A stretch of DNA of 41,403 bases from Clostridiales bacterium (GCA_022764045.1 JALERU010000078.1:1-41403); one strand, 5' to 3'; positions 25,056 through 33,290 are shown, numbered from the stretch's first letter. Numbers and translations are program-made. Notes: a model not told the origin generated them from the sequence alone.

Positions 25056-27431
25056 TCACTTCAGCTCCACAATGGTCACGCCGTTCTCCCCCTCGCCAAA
25101 CCGGCCCAGGCGGAAGGAGGCCACCCCCTTGCAGCGCTTTAGATAGGTGTGCACGGCCTTGCGCACGGCGCCGGTGCCCTTGCCGTGGATGACGGTGACC
25201 TGGGTGAGGTTGCCCACGATGGCCCGGTCGATGAACTGGCTCAGGGCCAGCTCGGCCTCGTCGGTGGTCATACCCCGCAGGTCCACCTCGGCCTTGGCGC
25301 CCAGAGAGCGCAGCTTGTGCTCCGTGCGGCGGATGTACTGGCGGGCGGCCTTCTGGGTTTGGGTCTCCCCTTCCACCACCCGGACCTCCTCCTGCTTGGC
25401 GGTGATGCGCAGGATGCCCGCCTGGAGCTGGAGGACGCCCTCCTTGTTCACCGACAGGACGGTGCCCTGGGTGCCGGTTTTCAGGATGGTCACCGTGTCC
25501 CCCTTTTGGGCCGGGCGGAGCATGGGGGGCGGCGCGGCCTGTTCCGGGGCCCCCAGCTTGCCCTCGGCCTCGTTGAGCCGGTGGCGCAGGCCGGCCCGCT
25601 GGTCGTTCACTTCCTGCCAGTCCTGCTCCTTTTTGGCCTTTTTCCTCATGTCGCTCAGTTCCCGGAAGACCTCGTCGGCGGTGCGGCGGGCTTCCTCCAG
25701 GATGGCGCGGGCCTCGGCCTTGGCCCGGGCCTCGTTCTTCTCCTTCTCCTTTTGCAGGGAGTCCCGGTACTCCTGGGCCTTGGCGGCGGCCTGCTCCATC
25801 TCCAGCCGGAGCTGGGCGGCCTGGCGCTGCTCTTTTTCCATCTCCTGGCGCTGCTGGTCCAGCTTGGTCAGCACGTCCTCAAAGCGGATGTTCTCAGCGC
25901 TGACCCGGGCGTTGGCCTGCCGGATGATCTCCTCCGACAGCCCCAGCCGCTTGGAGATGGCGAAGGCGTTGGACTTGCCGGGAATCCCCACCAGCAGCCG
26001 GTAGGTGGGGGCCAGGGTCTCCACGTCAAACTCGCAGGAGGCGTTTTCCACCCCGGCGGTGGTCATGGCGTACACCTTCAGCTCGGCGTAGTGGGTGGTG
26101 GCGGCCACCAGGGCCCCCAGGCCCCGGGCGTGCTCGATGATGGCGGCGGCCAGGGCGGCCCCCTCCACGGGGTCGGTGCCGCCCCCCAGCTCGTCGAAGA
26201 GGATGAGGGTCTCGCCGTCGGTCTCGGCCAGCATCCCCACGATGTTGCTCATGTGGGAGGAGAAGGTGGACAGGGACTGGGCGATGGACTGCTCATCCCC
26301 GATGTCCGCCAGCACCCGCCGGCAGACCTTCACGGTGCTCCCGTCCCCGGCGGGGATGTGGAGGCCGCACTGGGCCATGAGGGTGAGCAGGCCGATGGTC
26401 TTCAGGGTCACCGTCTTGCCGCCGGTGTTGGGGCCGGTGATCACCAGGGTGTCGAAGGTCTCCCCCAGCTCCAGGTCGTTGGCCACCGCCGTCTTTTTCT
26501 CCAGCAGGGGGTGCCGTGCCCGGCGCAGGCAGAGGCTCTTTTTCGACAGCCCCGGCTCCATGGCCCCCATCTGGTTGGAGAGCTTGCCCCGGGCAAAGAT
26601 GCTGTCCAGGCGGATGAGGAGGTCATAGTTCAGGTTGATGTCCTCCTTGAAGGCCGCGGCCTCCGCCGACAGCTCCGCCAGGATTCGGTCGATCTCCTTT
26701 TCCTCCTTGGCCTGGAGCTCCCGCAGCTCGTTGTTGGCCTTCACCACCCCCATGGGCTCGATGAAGAAGGTGGAGCCCGAGCCCGACAGGTCGTGGACCA
26801 GGCCGGGGATCTCATTCTTAAACTCCGACTTCACCGGCACCACATACCGCCCCGAGCGCTGGGTGATGATGCTCTCCTGAAGGTACTTGGCCTGGGAGGA
26901 GGAGATGATTTTTTGCAAAATATCCCGCACCTTGCTCTCGGTGGCCCGCATGTGCCGGCGGATGGAGGCCAACTCAGGGCTGGCCGAGTCGGCCAGCTCC
27001 CCGTCCCCCACGATGGAGCCGGTGATCTTATCCTCCAAAAACCGGTTGGGGTGGAGGGCGTGGAAGAGGAAGTCGATGGGAGTCTTTTTCTCCTCATCCC
27101 CCTCCCCATAGGCCTTGGCCGACCGGGCCGCCGCCAGAACCCCGGCAATGTCCAGCAGCTCCCGGGTGTTGAGGCTGCCCCCCATGTCCGCCCGCTGGAG
27201 CGACCCGGCCACGGGCTTCACCCCGGTAAAAGAGGGGCTGCCCCGCAGCACCATCATGTCCACCGCGGCGGTGGTCTCCTTCAGCCGCTGGGCCACCTCC
27301 ACGGGGTCGGTCTCCGGGCGGAGCCGGCGGGCCCGGTCCTTGCCCTCCTCGGTGACCGCCTGGGCGGCCAGGAGGGTCAGGACCCGGGGGAGCTCCAAAG
27401 TCTCTATGGATTTTTCAAATAGATCCGTCAT
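25056..27431 (-). CDS. mutS2: Endonuclease MutS2
   Basis: MutS2 is a MutS-like ATPase without the mismatch-recognition domain; in Firmicutes it is linked to suppression of recombination and to rescue of collided ribosomes through its Smr domain. The ATG at 27431 (AAGGAGG upstream) gives 791 residues. It has a lever/clamp region, Walker A GPNTGGKT at about 333-340, Walker B with LILFDELGGGTDP, then a long coiled coil with Glu/Lys/Gln-rich heptads. The C-terminal Smr domain covers about 712-791 with VDLRGM and HGKGTG motifs. All ATPase motifs are intact. An upstream extension to 27530 has no family similarity. A large antisense frame here is a shadow. Confidence 0.96.
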   Translation of the reverse strand: MTDLFEKSIETLELPRVLTLLAAQAVTEEGKDRARRLRPETDPVEVAQRLKETTAAVDMMVLRGSPSFTGVKPVAGSLQRADMGGSLNTRELLDIAGVLAAARSAKAYGEGDEEKKTPIDFLFHALHPNRFLEDKITGSIVGDGELADSASPELASIRRHMRATESKVRDILQKIISSSQAKYLQESIITQRSGRYVVPVKSEFKNEIPGLVHDLSGSGSTFFIEPMGVVKANNELRELQAKEEKEIDRILAELSAEAAAFKEDINLNYDLLIRLDSIFARGKLSNQMGAMEPGLSKKSLCLRRARHPLLEKKTAVANDLELGETFDTLVITGPNTGGKTVTLKTIGLLTLMAQCGLHIPAGDGSTVKVCRRVLADIGDEQSIAQSLSTFSSHMSNIVGMLAETDGETLILFDELGGGTDPVEGAALAAAIIEHARGLGALVAATTHYAELKVYAMTTAGVENASCEFDVETLAPTYRLLVGIPGKSNAFAISKRLGLSEEIIRQANARVSAENIRFEDVLTKLDQQRQEMEKEQRQAAQLRLEMEQAAAKAQEYRDSLQKEKEKNEARAKAEARAILEEARRTADEVFRELSDMRKKAKKEQDWQEVNDQRAGLRHRLNEAEGKLGAPEQAAPPPMLRPAQKGDTVTILKTGTQGTVLSVNKEGVLQLQAGILRITAKQEEVRVVEGETQTQKAARQYIRRTEHKLRSLGAKAEVDLRGMTTDEAELALSQFIDRAIVGNLTQVTVIHGKGTGAVRKAVHTYLKRCKGVASFRLGRFGEGENGVTIVELK

Positions 27432-27677
27432 GGGATTCCTCCTTTTAAGGAAATTTTGGACCCGCTTCGCTGGGCTCCAAAATTTAGGGGATTGCACCTC
27501 CCTGCGCGCACGGCCCCGGTGGGGCCGCACACTTGTGAGGTGAGAGGAATTTTTTCACCGGCGGAGCCGGCGAAAAAATGATTTGATTTTATTCCGCTTT
27601 CTGCGGAAAGCGGAAGTCTGCGACGCTGGGGAGGGGTGGTGCGTCTATTTCCGACGCTGTGGAACCCTCAAGGCTCG
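27432..27677. other. mutS2 leader region with several hairpins
   Basis: This part of the 583-base recO-mutS2 gap has no gene. A strong hairpin (27451-27485) with 10-bp arms AAATTTTGGA/TCCAAAATTT and a GC-rich top lies directly before the mutS2 ribosome-binding site. Further on are CGGCCCC-ACC-GGGGCCG, a palindrome TTTTTTC...GAAAAAA around CCGGC-GGA-GCCGG (27550-27578), and TTCCGCTTT/AAAGCGGAA (27592-27615). None has a T-tract on its 3' side. No good sigma-A promoter for mutS2 was seen. Confidence 0.6.
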
Positions 27678-27844
27678 CCCTCATCCGACCCGGCTTCGCC
27701 GGCCCACCTTCCCCCCCAGGGGAAGGCTTTGGCAAACCCTGTGTGGCTTACTGTAGAAAACTACCGTAGCAAAAACCCCAGCGTAGCATAAGCACGTAGG
27801 CTTCCCCTCGGGGGGAAGCTGTCAGCGCAGCTGACTGATGAGGG
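27678..27844. repeat. MITE-like intergenic repeat
   Basis: A 167-base element ends in CCCTCATC (27678-27685) and its complement GATGAGGG (27837-27844). Each end continues into similar structures: a GC hairpin (CGGC-TTCG-CCGG-like on the left, GTCAGC-GCA-GCTGAC on the right) and then a CTTCCCC/GGGGAAG stem. It has no coding capacity. This layout is typical of short repeats scattered between genes in Oscillospiraceae-type genomes, presumably non-autonomous transposable elements. The next 170 bases up to recO hold a CCGGCCCC-GCA-GGGGCCGG hairpin (27992-28010) just after the recO stop, without a T-tract. Confidence 0.65.
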
Positions 27845-28014
27845 GGCGATGTGGAGTACCGGCGGGTAGAAGAATACTGTCGCCACCTTCCACTGTGGCA
27901 GGCTTCCAACCCACCTACCCCTTGCGCTGCGAACCGCCCATTCGATGTTAGAGAAGAAGTGTGGTTCCACAGAGGGCGCAAGTTTCCTCTCCCGGCCCCG
28001 CAGGGGCCGGACCC

Positions 28015-28782
28015 CTACCCCATAGGGCCACTCCCCCGCGCAATCTGCTTATAATAATCCAATGTACGGAACCCCCGCTCCTGCTGGGTCATAAGAAAGG
28101 CCTCCGCAGCCTCCCCCAACTGCCGCAAGCCCTCCTCCGCCAACGAAAAGGAAAAGAGTTTCTTGGGATTCCCTCCCACAATATGCCGGGCCGCCGCCAG
28201 CGCCCCCGGAGACAGGGGCATGGAAACCCCGCCCCCCACCTGCTCCCGGCACCGGGCGCAGTGGAGAACCCCCTGGGAGAGGTTCAGCCGGGCCTTGGGC
28301 GGCTGGGGCTCCCCGCAGACGGCGCAGGCCCCCAGCAGGGGCTCATAGCCCGTCAGGCAGAGGAGCCTCAGCTCAAAAACCGCCTTCACCAGGGGCAGGG
28401 GCTTTTTCAGGGTGTCGATGGCGTAGAGGCAGTTGAGCAGCAGGGAGAGAAGCTCCGGGCAGGCCTCCCCCTCCTGGGCCGAGGTCTCGGTGACCTCGGC
28501 GAAGTAGGAGGCCAGGGCCAGGGCCTCCAGGTCCTGGCGCACCGACCAGAACTGCTCCAGGGGGTCAGCCTCGGTGAGGGTGGTGAACTCCCCCCGCTCA
28601 TAGAGGGTGAGCTCGGAATACACCAGCAGCTGGCTGGCCGCCGCGAGCCGGCTGTTCTTCCGCCGGCAGCCCCGGGCCTTCACCGTCCGCTTGCCATCGT
28701 CCCGGGTGAGGACGGTGAGAATCTTGTCGGCCTCTTTATACTGGGTCTCCCGCAGGACGATCCCCTGGGTGCTCAGGCGCAT
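28015..28782 (-). CDS. recO: DNA repair protein RecO
   Basis: RecO works with RecR (and RecF) to load RecA on SSB-coated single-stranded DNA. The 255-residue protein has an OB-fold N-terminus starting LSTQGIVLRETQYKEADKILTVLT, then a helical domain with LGACAVCGEPQ and LHCARC, the two halves of the zinc-binding site seen in Gram-positive RecO. The start ATG follows AGAGGGAG and lies inside the small yqzL-like frame. It is downstream of ybeY-era, as in Bacillus where era is followed by recO. Length is normal. Confidence 0.93.
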   Translation of the reverse strand: MRLSTQGIVLRETQYKEADKILTVLTRDDGKRTVKARGCRRKNSRLAAASQLLVYSELTLYERGEFTTLTEADPLEQFWSVRQDLEALALASYFAEVTETSAQEGEACPELLSLLLNCLYAIDTLKKPLPLVKAVFELRLLCLTGYEPLLGACAVCGEPQPPKARLNLSQGVLHCARCREQVGGGVSMPLSPGALAAARHIVGGNPKKLFSFSLAEEGLRQLGEAAEAFLMTQQERGFRTLDYYKQIARGSGPMG

Positions 28783-28900
28783 GGGCTCTCCCTCTCTCCT
28801 GTGTTTGCTGGGCCTCCTGCCGCGCCCGGCGCTGGGCCAGGCAGTAGGCCTGGGGCAGGCCTGTCCGAAAAAACAGGTCCCGCAGTTGCTCGGCTGTCAT
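28736..28900 (-). CDS. Small YqzL-like protein overlapping recO
   Basis: The ATG at 28900 has a perfect AGGAGG site (CAGGAGGAATGGCCC before it) and opens a 54-codon frame beginning MTAEQLRDLFFRTGLPQAYC, followed by LAQRRARQEAQQ. The LF..TG...AY.L pattern and the position between era and recO match YqzL, a tiny Firmicutes protein of unknown role. The last 15 codons run past the recO start in another frame, so translation of the two would be coupled. The tail past residue 35 has no family resemblance. It was found by hand, being too short for routine gene calling. Confidence 0.6.
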   Translation of the reverse strand: MTAEQLRDLFFRTGLPQAYCLAQRRARQEAQQTQERGRAHAPEHPGDRPAGDPV

Positions 28901-28976
28901 GGGCCATTCCTCCTGTCTTGGTCTTCTCTGGTTAGCCTGACAGGTTGGCGGCCCTTTTATGTTCGGTAAATTTTAG

Positions 28977-29135
28977 GGCTTGTTTGATAATTGGCGGAAT
29001 GCCGGGCAGCGAGGGATTTTTCTGCCAGACGAAGATGATTTTTCGCAGGCGTACTGGATGTACGTCAAGAAAAATCAGCAAAGTATGGCGGGAAAAGACC
29101 CGCTGGCGGGCGTTTTGTCAATTGTCAAACACGCC
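28977..29135. repeat. MITE-like element with 17-base terminal inverted repeats
   Basis: The left end GGCTTGTTTGATAATTG (28977-28993) matches the complement of the right end (29119-29135) at 15 of 17 positions. Inside is a nested hairpin: ATTTTTC...GAAAAAT arms around GCGTAC-TGGAT-GTACGT. There is no transposase; the 64-codon plus-strand frame across it is not convincing. The right terminal repeat stops exactly at the base before the ybeY-era stop codon. It separates era from the yqzL-recO pair. Confidence 0.65.
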
Positions 29136-30575
29136 TTAGTCCCGGCTGTCAAAGCCGAAGTTGCGGATGAGATTCAGGTTGTCCCGCCAGTTCTCCTTCA
29201 CCTTCACCCAGGTCTCCAAATAGACCTTGGTGCCCATGAACCGCTCCACGTCCTCCCGGGCCATGGTGGAGATCCTTTTCAGCATGCTGCCCTGTTTGCC
29301 GATGATGATCCCCTTGTGGGAACTCTTCTCACAATAGATGGTCACGTGCAGGTCGATGATGCCACTCTCCCGCTCGGAGAACTTGGTCACCTCCACCGCC
29401 GTGCCGTGGGGGATCTCCTTGTCCAGGCAGTACAGCAACTTCTCCCGGACGATCTCCGCGCAGATCTGCCGCTCAGGCTGGTCGGTGACCACGTCCCTGG
29501 GGAAGAGCTGGGGCCCTTCGGGCAGGAAGGTGGCGGCCAGGTCCAGCAGCTCCTCCAGGCCCTCCTTCCGTTTGGCGGAGATGGGCAGGATGGCAGTAAA
29601 GTCGTGTTCCTTGCTGTATGCCTCCATCACCGCCAGGAGCTGGCCCTTTTCCACGGTGTCGATCTTGTTGATGACCAGCACCGAGGGGACCTTCATGCCT
29701 TTGATCTGCTGGATGAGTTCCTTTTCCGGCCCGCCCACATGGGCGATGGGCTCCACCAGCAGCAGGACGGCGTCCACGTCGGCCACGCTCTTTTTCACCA
29801 CGTCCACCATGTAATCCCCCAGGCGGTTGGCCGCCTTGTGCAGGCCGGGGGTGTCCAGGAAGACAAACTGGTTCTCCCCCCGGGTGAGGACGGCGCAGAT
29901 CCGGTTCCGAGTGGTCTGGGGCTTGCTGCTTACAATGGCCACCTTCTCCCCCACCAGGGCGTTGGTGAGGGTGGACTTGCCCACGTTGGGCCGGCCGCAG
30001 AGGGTAATCATACCGCAGCGCTTCACCGGGACCTCTTCCGGGGCCTCCTCGGTAAGGGGTGCATCCAGTTCCTCATTCCAGTGGTCCCGGGTGATCCCCA
30101 GCTCCTCCAGGATGGCCTCCTCCCGCGCCCGCATCCGGGCCTTCTGGGGGCCCTCGTCCAGGTGGTCATAGCCCAGCAGGTGGAGCACCGAGTGGACCGC
30201 CAGATAGGCGATCTCCCGCTGGACGCTGTGGCCGAACTCCTCCGCCTGGGCCTTGGCCCGGTCCACGGAGATCACCATGTCCCCCAGGGGGCACAGGCCG
30301 GTCTCGGGGTCCAGCTCATCCTCCCCGGTGCCGTCGGGGGGCGTGCCGGGGGTGAGCTCCAGCATGGGGAAGGAGAGCACGTCGGTGGCCGCGTCGATCT
30401 GACGCTGCTCCAGGTTAATCTCCCGGATGCCCTCGTCGGTGGTCAGCAGCACGTCCACCCCGCAGGGAATCGGGACGTGTTCTGCCGCCAGGGCGGCGGT
30501 GATCACCCGGGTCAGCAGGGGCTTGTAGGGGTTGGTGCCCCCAAGCTCCCAGTCGATATAAATATCGTGTTTCAT
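29136..30575 (-). CDS. YbeY-Era fusion: 16S rRNA maturation factor joined to Era GTPase
   Basis: One 479-codon frame encodes two ribosome-assembly proteins. Residues 1-160 are YbeY, a zinc-dependent RNase-like factor for 16S 3'-end processing: Arg58 before DAATDVLSFP and the metal motif HSVLHLLGYDH (His128, His132, His138). After an acidic linker (about 160-187), residues 188-479 are a full Era: P-loop GRPNVGKST at 194-202, switch SSKPQTTRNR, DTPG at 241-244, NKID at 303-306, SAK at 333-335 and a C-terminal KH domain with GIIIGKQGS at 422-430, which binds the 16S 3' end. Era has no separate start or ribosome-binding site. It begins 2 bases after phoH. dgkA and cdd, which sit between these genes in Bacillus, are absent. 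Confidence 0.95.
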   Translation of the reverse strand: MKHDIYIDWELGGTNPYKPLLTRVITAALAAEHVPIPCGVDVLLTTDEGIREINLEQRQIDAATDVLSFPMLELTPGTPPDGTGEDELDPETGLCPLGDMVISVDRAKAQAEEFGHSVQREIAYLAVHSVLHLLGYDHLDEGPQKARMRAREEAILEELGITRDHWNEELDAPLTEEAPEEVPVKRCGMITLCGRPNVGKSTLTNALVGEKVAIVSSKPQTTRNRICAVLTRGENQFVFLDTPGLHKAANRLGDYMVDVVKKSVADVDAVLLLVEPIAHVGGPEKELIQQIKGMKVPSVLVINKIDTVEKGQLLAVMEAYSKEHDFTAILPISAKRKEGLEELLDLAATFLPEGPQLFPRDVVTDQPERQICAEIVREKLLYCLDKEIPHGTAVEVTKFSERESGIIDLHVTIYCEKSSHKGIIIGKQGSMLKRISTMAREDVERFMGTKVYLETWVKVKENWRDNLNLIRNFGFDSRD

Positions 30576-30577
30576 CG

Positions 30578-31546
30578 TTATCGTTTCGCCTTTCTTCTGT
30601 TTTCGTCGTCCTCATAGGCCTTGATGATCCGCTGGACAATCACGTGGCGGACCACATCGCTGTCGGTGAGGCGGCAGATGGCGATGCCCTCCACCCCCTT
30701 GAGCACCCGCATGGCCTCTTTCAGGCCCGAGACCTTGTCCCCCGGCAGGTCGATCTGGGTCACGTCCCCCGTGATGACGATCTTCGACCCGAAGCCCAGG
30801 CGGGTGAGGAACATCTTCATCTGCTCCCGGGAGGTGTTCTGGGCCTCGTCTAAGATGATAAAGGAGTCGTCCAGGGTCCGGCCCCGCATATAGGCCAGGG
30901 GGGCCACCTCGATGTTCCCCCGCTCCACATATTTATTGTAGCTCTCCGGCCCCAGCATTTCAAACAGGGCGTCGTAGAGGGGGCGCAGATAGGGGTCCAC
31001 CTTGCTCTGGAGATCGCCGGGCAAAAAGCCCAGCCGCTCCCCGGCCTCCACCGCCGGACGGGTGAGGATGATGCGGTTGACCTCCTTGGCCCGGAAGGCC
31101 GCCACGGCGGCGGCCACCGCCAGATAGGTTTTCCCCGTGCCGGCGGGCCCCACCCCCAGGGTGATGGTGTTTTGACGGATGGCGTCTACGTACTTTTTCT
31201 GGCCCACGGTCTTGGCCTTCACGGGCTTTCCCTTGGCGGTGACGCAGAGCACGTCGGCGGCCAGGGTCTGGATTTTGTCCTCGTTGCCCGACTTCACCAG
31301 TTGGATGAGATAGCGCACATTCTGCTCGTTGATGGTCTCCCCCCGGGCTGACAGGCCGATGAGGCCCTGGATCACCTTGGCGGCGTACATCACTTCCTCC
31401 GGCTCCCCGCTGATTTTTAGCTGGTCGTCCCGGCCTACCACCCGGACCCCCAGTTCCTGCTCGATGAGGCGGATGTTCTCATCGAAGGAGCCGAAAATGT
31501 CGATGGCGTCCTCCATCCGTTCAATGCTGACTGTCTGTTCGATCAT
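30578..31546 (-). CDS. phoH: PhoH-family ATPase (YbeZ-like)
   Basis: A P-loop ATPase related to helicase cores; the family is linked to RNA metabolism and its gene almost always precedes ybeY. The 322-residue protein has an N-terminal KH-like segment (about 15-65), then Walker A GPAGTGKT at 133-140, LTRPAVEAGERLGFLPGD, Walker B SFIILDEAQNTS and KIVITGDVTQIDLP. Its stop is 2 bases before the ybeY-era ATG and its start is 7 bases after yqfD, a tightly packed operon. The exact substrate is unknown. Confidence 0.95.
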   Translation of the reverse strand: MIEQTVSIERMEDAIDIFGSFDENIRLIEQELGVRVVGRDDQLKISGEPEEVMYAAKVIQGLIGLSARGETINEQNVRYLIQLVKSGNEDKIQTLAADVLCVTAKGKPVKAKTVGQKKYVDAIRQNTITLGVGPAGTGKTYLAVAAAVAAFRAKEVNRIILTRPAVEAGERLGFLPGDLQSKVDPYLRPLYDALFEMLGPESYNKYVERGNIEVAPLAYMRGRTLDDSFIILDEAQNTSREQMKMFLTRLGFGSKIVITGDVTQIDLPGDKVSGLKEAMRVLKGVEGIAICRLTDSDVVRHVIVQRIIKAYEDDENRRKAKR

Positions 31547-31553
31547 GGGCGTG

Positions 31554-32867
31554 TTACTCCTTCGTGTCTTGCTCTGAGGGCGTTTCCCCCTCCTGGGCTT
31601 TCTCGTCGGCCCCGGTGGTTCCCGGCGCGGGGTGGCGGGGACCCACCACCTTCTCCTGGGTGTCCATCTCGGTGATGCGGCCGATCTGCTCGTCGCACTG
31701 GGCCAGCAGGGTCACCTGGAGAAGGTCCCCCTGCCGGGTCACCGTATAGTCGGTCTGCAGCACCTTGCCCTGGTCCATCTGTTCCTCCAAGGACGCCAGG
31801 AGCTTTTGGCGCAGCAGCTCCTCCGCCGCGGCGGGGTCCAGGGCCACAGAGGAAGTCTCATAGGCCCGGTGGGTCTCCTTTTCCCAAACCACCGGCAGGG
31901 TCTTGCCCGGAATGGGGGTCCAGGATTTCAATTCTGTTATTGTATCATAGTTCTCATAGGAAATTCCACTGTTTTGATAAAATTTCACCCGTTTCCCCAT
32001 CACCGACAGGCTGTACCGGGTGGTCTTCTCCCCGGTGTATCCCTTGGTGGGGGCGGTGAGGGAGATCTGGGCGGTGAGCTTGTGCCAGGTCCGGGCCAGG
32101 ACCTTCCCCTCGGCGTGGACCAGCATTTCCCCCAGAACGGGCCCCTCTTCCTCCCACTCCTGGGGCACAATATCCATCTGCATGTGGCCGGAGATGAGAA
32201 TATCCCCTTTCAGCACCGCGTCCCCCTCCTGGAACCGGGCGTCCCCCACCCAGGGTTCCATGTGGGTGATGACCCCCGAGGCCGAGGCGATCACGTCCGT
32301 GGGCACCCGCTCCGCCCGGAGCTCCGGGGCGGGGTCCTTCTCCCGGACGATAACCTCTGCCCGGGTGCCGTGGAGGTTCAGGGCCAGGTAGGACAGCTGG
32401 TCCATGGCCAGCATCATGTGGTTTTCCACCTCCCGCACGGGGATGTCCGGGGCATAGGTCCCCACGGAGACCCCGCACAGCCGGAGCTGGCTGTTGATCT
32501 CCTCTTTGGTCAGGCTCTCGTTGCCGGTGACGTCGATGGTGAGCACCGTCCGCGCCCCCACCCCAAACAGAACCAGGCACACCGCCAGCCCCGCCAGCAG
32601 GGCGTACCGCCGGCGAAAGCCCAGCAGAAAATAGGGCAGTCCCCGGCGGCGCTCCCCGTCCAGTTCAAACCCCGCCCGGCGGGCCAGCTCCGCCAGCCGG
32701 GAAAACTGCCGGGCGGTGACCTGAACCTCCAGGGTAAACCGGTCCCGCTGGAGCATCTTCCACAGGATGAGATTTTCCCGGGCGCAGAGGTTCAGGAAAT
32801 CCTCCGGCTGCGCTCCGGTGACCCTGGCAGTCACGGTACCAAACAGCCAGCCTAACAACGTCTTCAC
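31554..32867 (-). CDS. yqfD: Sporulation protein YqfD
   Basis: YqfD is a bitopic membrane protein made in the mother cell under sigma-E in Bacillus and needed for forespore engulfment in some species (SpoIV-type annotation). The 437-residue product has an N-terminal cytoplasmic domain, one membrane helix at about 86-108 (ALLAGLAVCLVLFGVGA), a POTRA-like segment (VLTIDVTGNESLTKEEINSQL) and an extracellular domain containing IVREKDPAPE and ASASGVITHMEPWVGDA. The last 35 residues are acidic, low complexity and poorly conserved. It pairs with yqfC upstream, as in other spore formers, supporting sporulation ability. Confidence 0.93.
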   Translation of the reverse strand: MKTLLGWLFGTVTARVTGAQPEDFLNLCARENLILWKMLQRDRFTLEVQVTARQFSRLAELARRAGFELDGERRRGLPYFLLGFRRRYALLAGLAVCLVLFGVGARTVLTIDVTGNESLTKEEINSQLRLCGVSVGTYAPDIPVREVENHMMLAMDQLSYLALNLHGTRAEVIVREKDPAPELRAERVPTDVIASASGVITHMEPWVGDARFQEGDAVLKGDILISGHMQMDIVPQEWEEEGPVLGEMLVHAEGKVLARTWHKLTAQISLTAPTKGYTGEKTTRYSLSVMGKRVKFYQNSGISYENYDTITELKSWTPIPGKTLPVVWEKETHRAYETSSVALDPAAAEELLRQKLLASLEEQMDQGKVLQTDYTVTRQGDLLQVTLLAQCDEQIGRITEMDTQEKVVGPRHPAPGTTGADEKAQEGETPSEQDTKE

Positions 32868-32885
32868 AACCCATCCCCCGTTTCT

Positions 32886-33170
32886 TTATAAAATCTCCAG
32901 CCCGGTCACCCAGCCCACGATCCGCAGCTCCCCCTCCCGCATGGCTTTCAGCTCCAGATCCCGGCCCAGCACCCGCAGCACCCAGGCCCCGCCGTCCACA
33001 TGGATTTCCTCCCGGCCATAGGAGAGAATCCCCTTGTAGTGCTCCAAATACAGCTCCCGGTCTCCGGTGAGCTCCGCCCGGGGCAGCCCCGCCGCCCCGT
33101 CCGCCGGCAGATCCAGCAGTTGGGCGGTCCGCTCCCGCAGGCTCCGCTTCCGTCGTTCCTTTTCCTCCAT
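32886..33170 (-). CDS. yqfC: Sporulation protein YqfC
   Basis: A small protein of the YqfC family found only in spore formers, always next to yqfD. The ATG at 33170 follows GAGAGGAG and gives 94 residues, the usual family length. The frame to 33302 would run into the upstream terminator. Features: basic N-terminus with LRERTAQLLDLPADGA, then AELTGDRELYLEHYKGILSY and the ending LKAMREGELRIVGWVTGLEI. It is first in the yqfC-yqfD-phoH-ybeY/era run. No sigma-E promoter could be recognised with confidence in the 70 bases between the terminator and the gene. Confidence 0.93.
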   Translation of the reverse strand: MEEKERRKRSLRERTAQLLDLPADGAAGLPRAELTGDRELYLEHYKGILSYGREEIHVDGGAWVLRVLGRDLELKAMREGELRIVGWVTGLEIL

Positions 33171-33242
33171 GGCCCGTCTCTCCTCTCCCAAAAACTCACT
33201 ACCAACCCTATGCGCCCCTCTCGGCCGCCTTGCCTGTCCCCT

Positions 33243-33290
33243 GAAAAAAACAGCAAAAGGCCCGGGCCGGCAAGTGTGCCGGTCCGGGCC
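33243..33290 (-). terminator. Intrinsic terminator after the lipoprotein genes
   Basis: Arms at 33259-33272 and 33277-33290 pair over 14 bases with one mismatch, GC-rich, followed on the minus strand by TTTTGCTG and a seven-base T run. It lies 25 bases after the second lipoprotein gene and insulates the yqfC operon from it. Confidence 0.85.

Noticed and set aside
25149-27422. 757-codon plus-strand open frame
   Set aside because: It is antisense to mutS2 with the same skewed composition; no ribosome-binding site or domain.
27550-27578. Palindrome with T-run and A-run considered as a terminator
   Set aside because: The T-run is on the 5' side and the A-run on the 3' side on both strands, the opposite of an intrinsic terminator.
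27432-28014. CRISPR-like or tRNA-like structure in the longest gap
   Set aside because: Repeats here are inverted, not direct and evenly spaced, and no tRNA cloverleaf or T-loop sequence was found.
28945-29139. 64-codon plus-strand frame inside the repeat element
   Set aside because: It has no ribosome-binding site and follows the element's hairpins; not convincing as a gene.
28980-30617. 545-codon plus-strand open frame
   Set aside because: It is antisense to the ybeY-era fusion and runs out of the repeat element; composition is that of a shadow frame.
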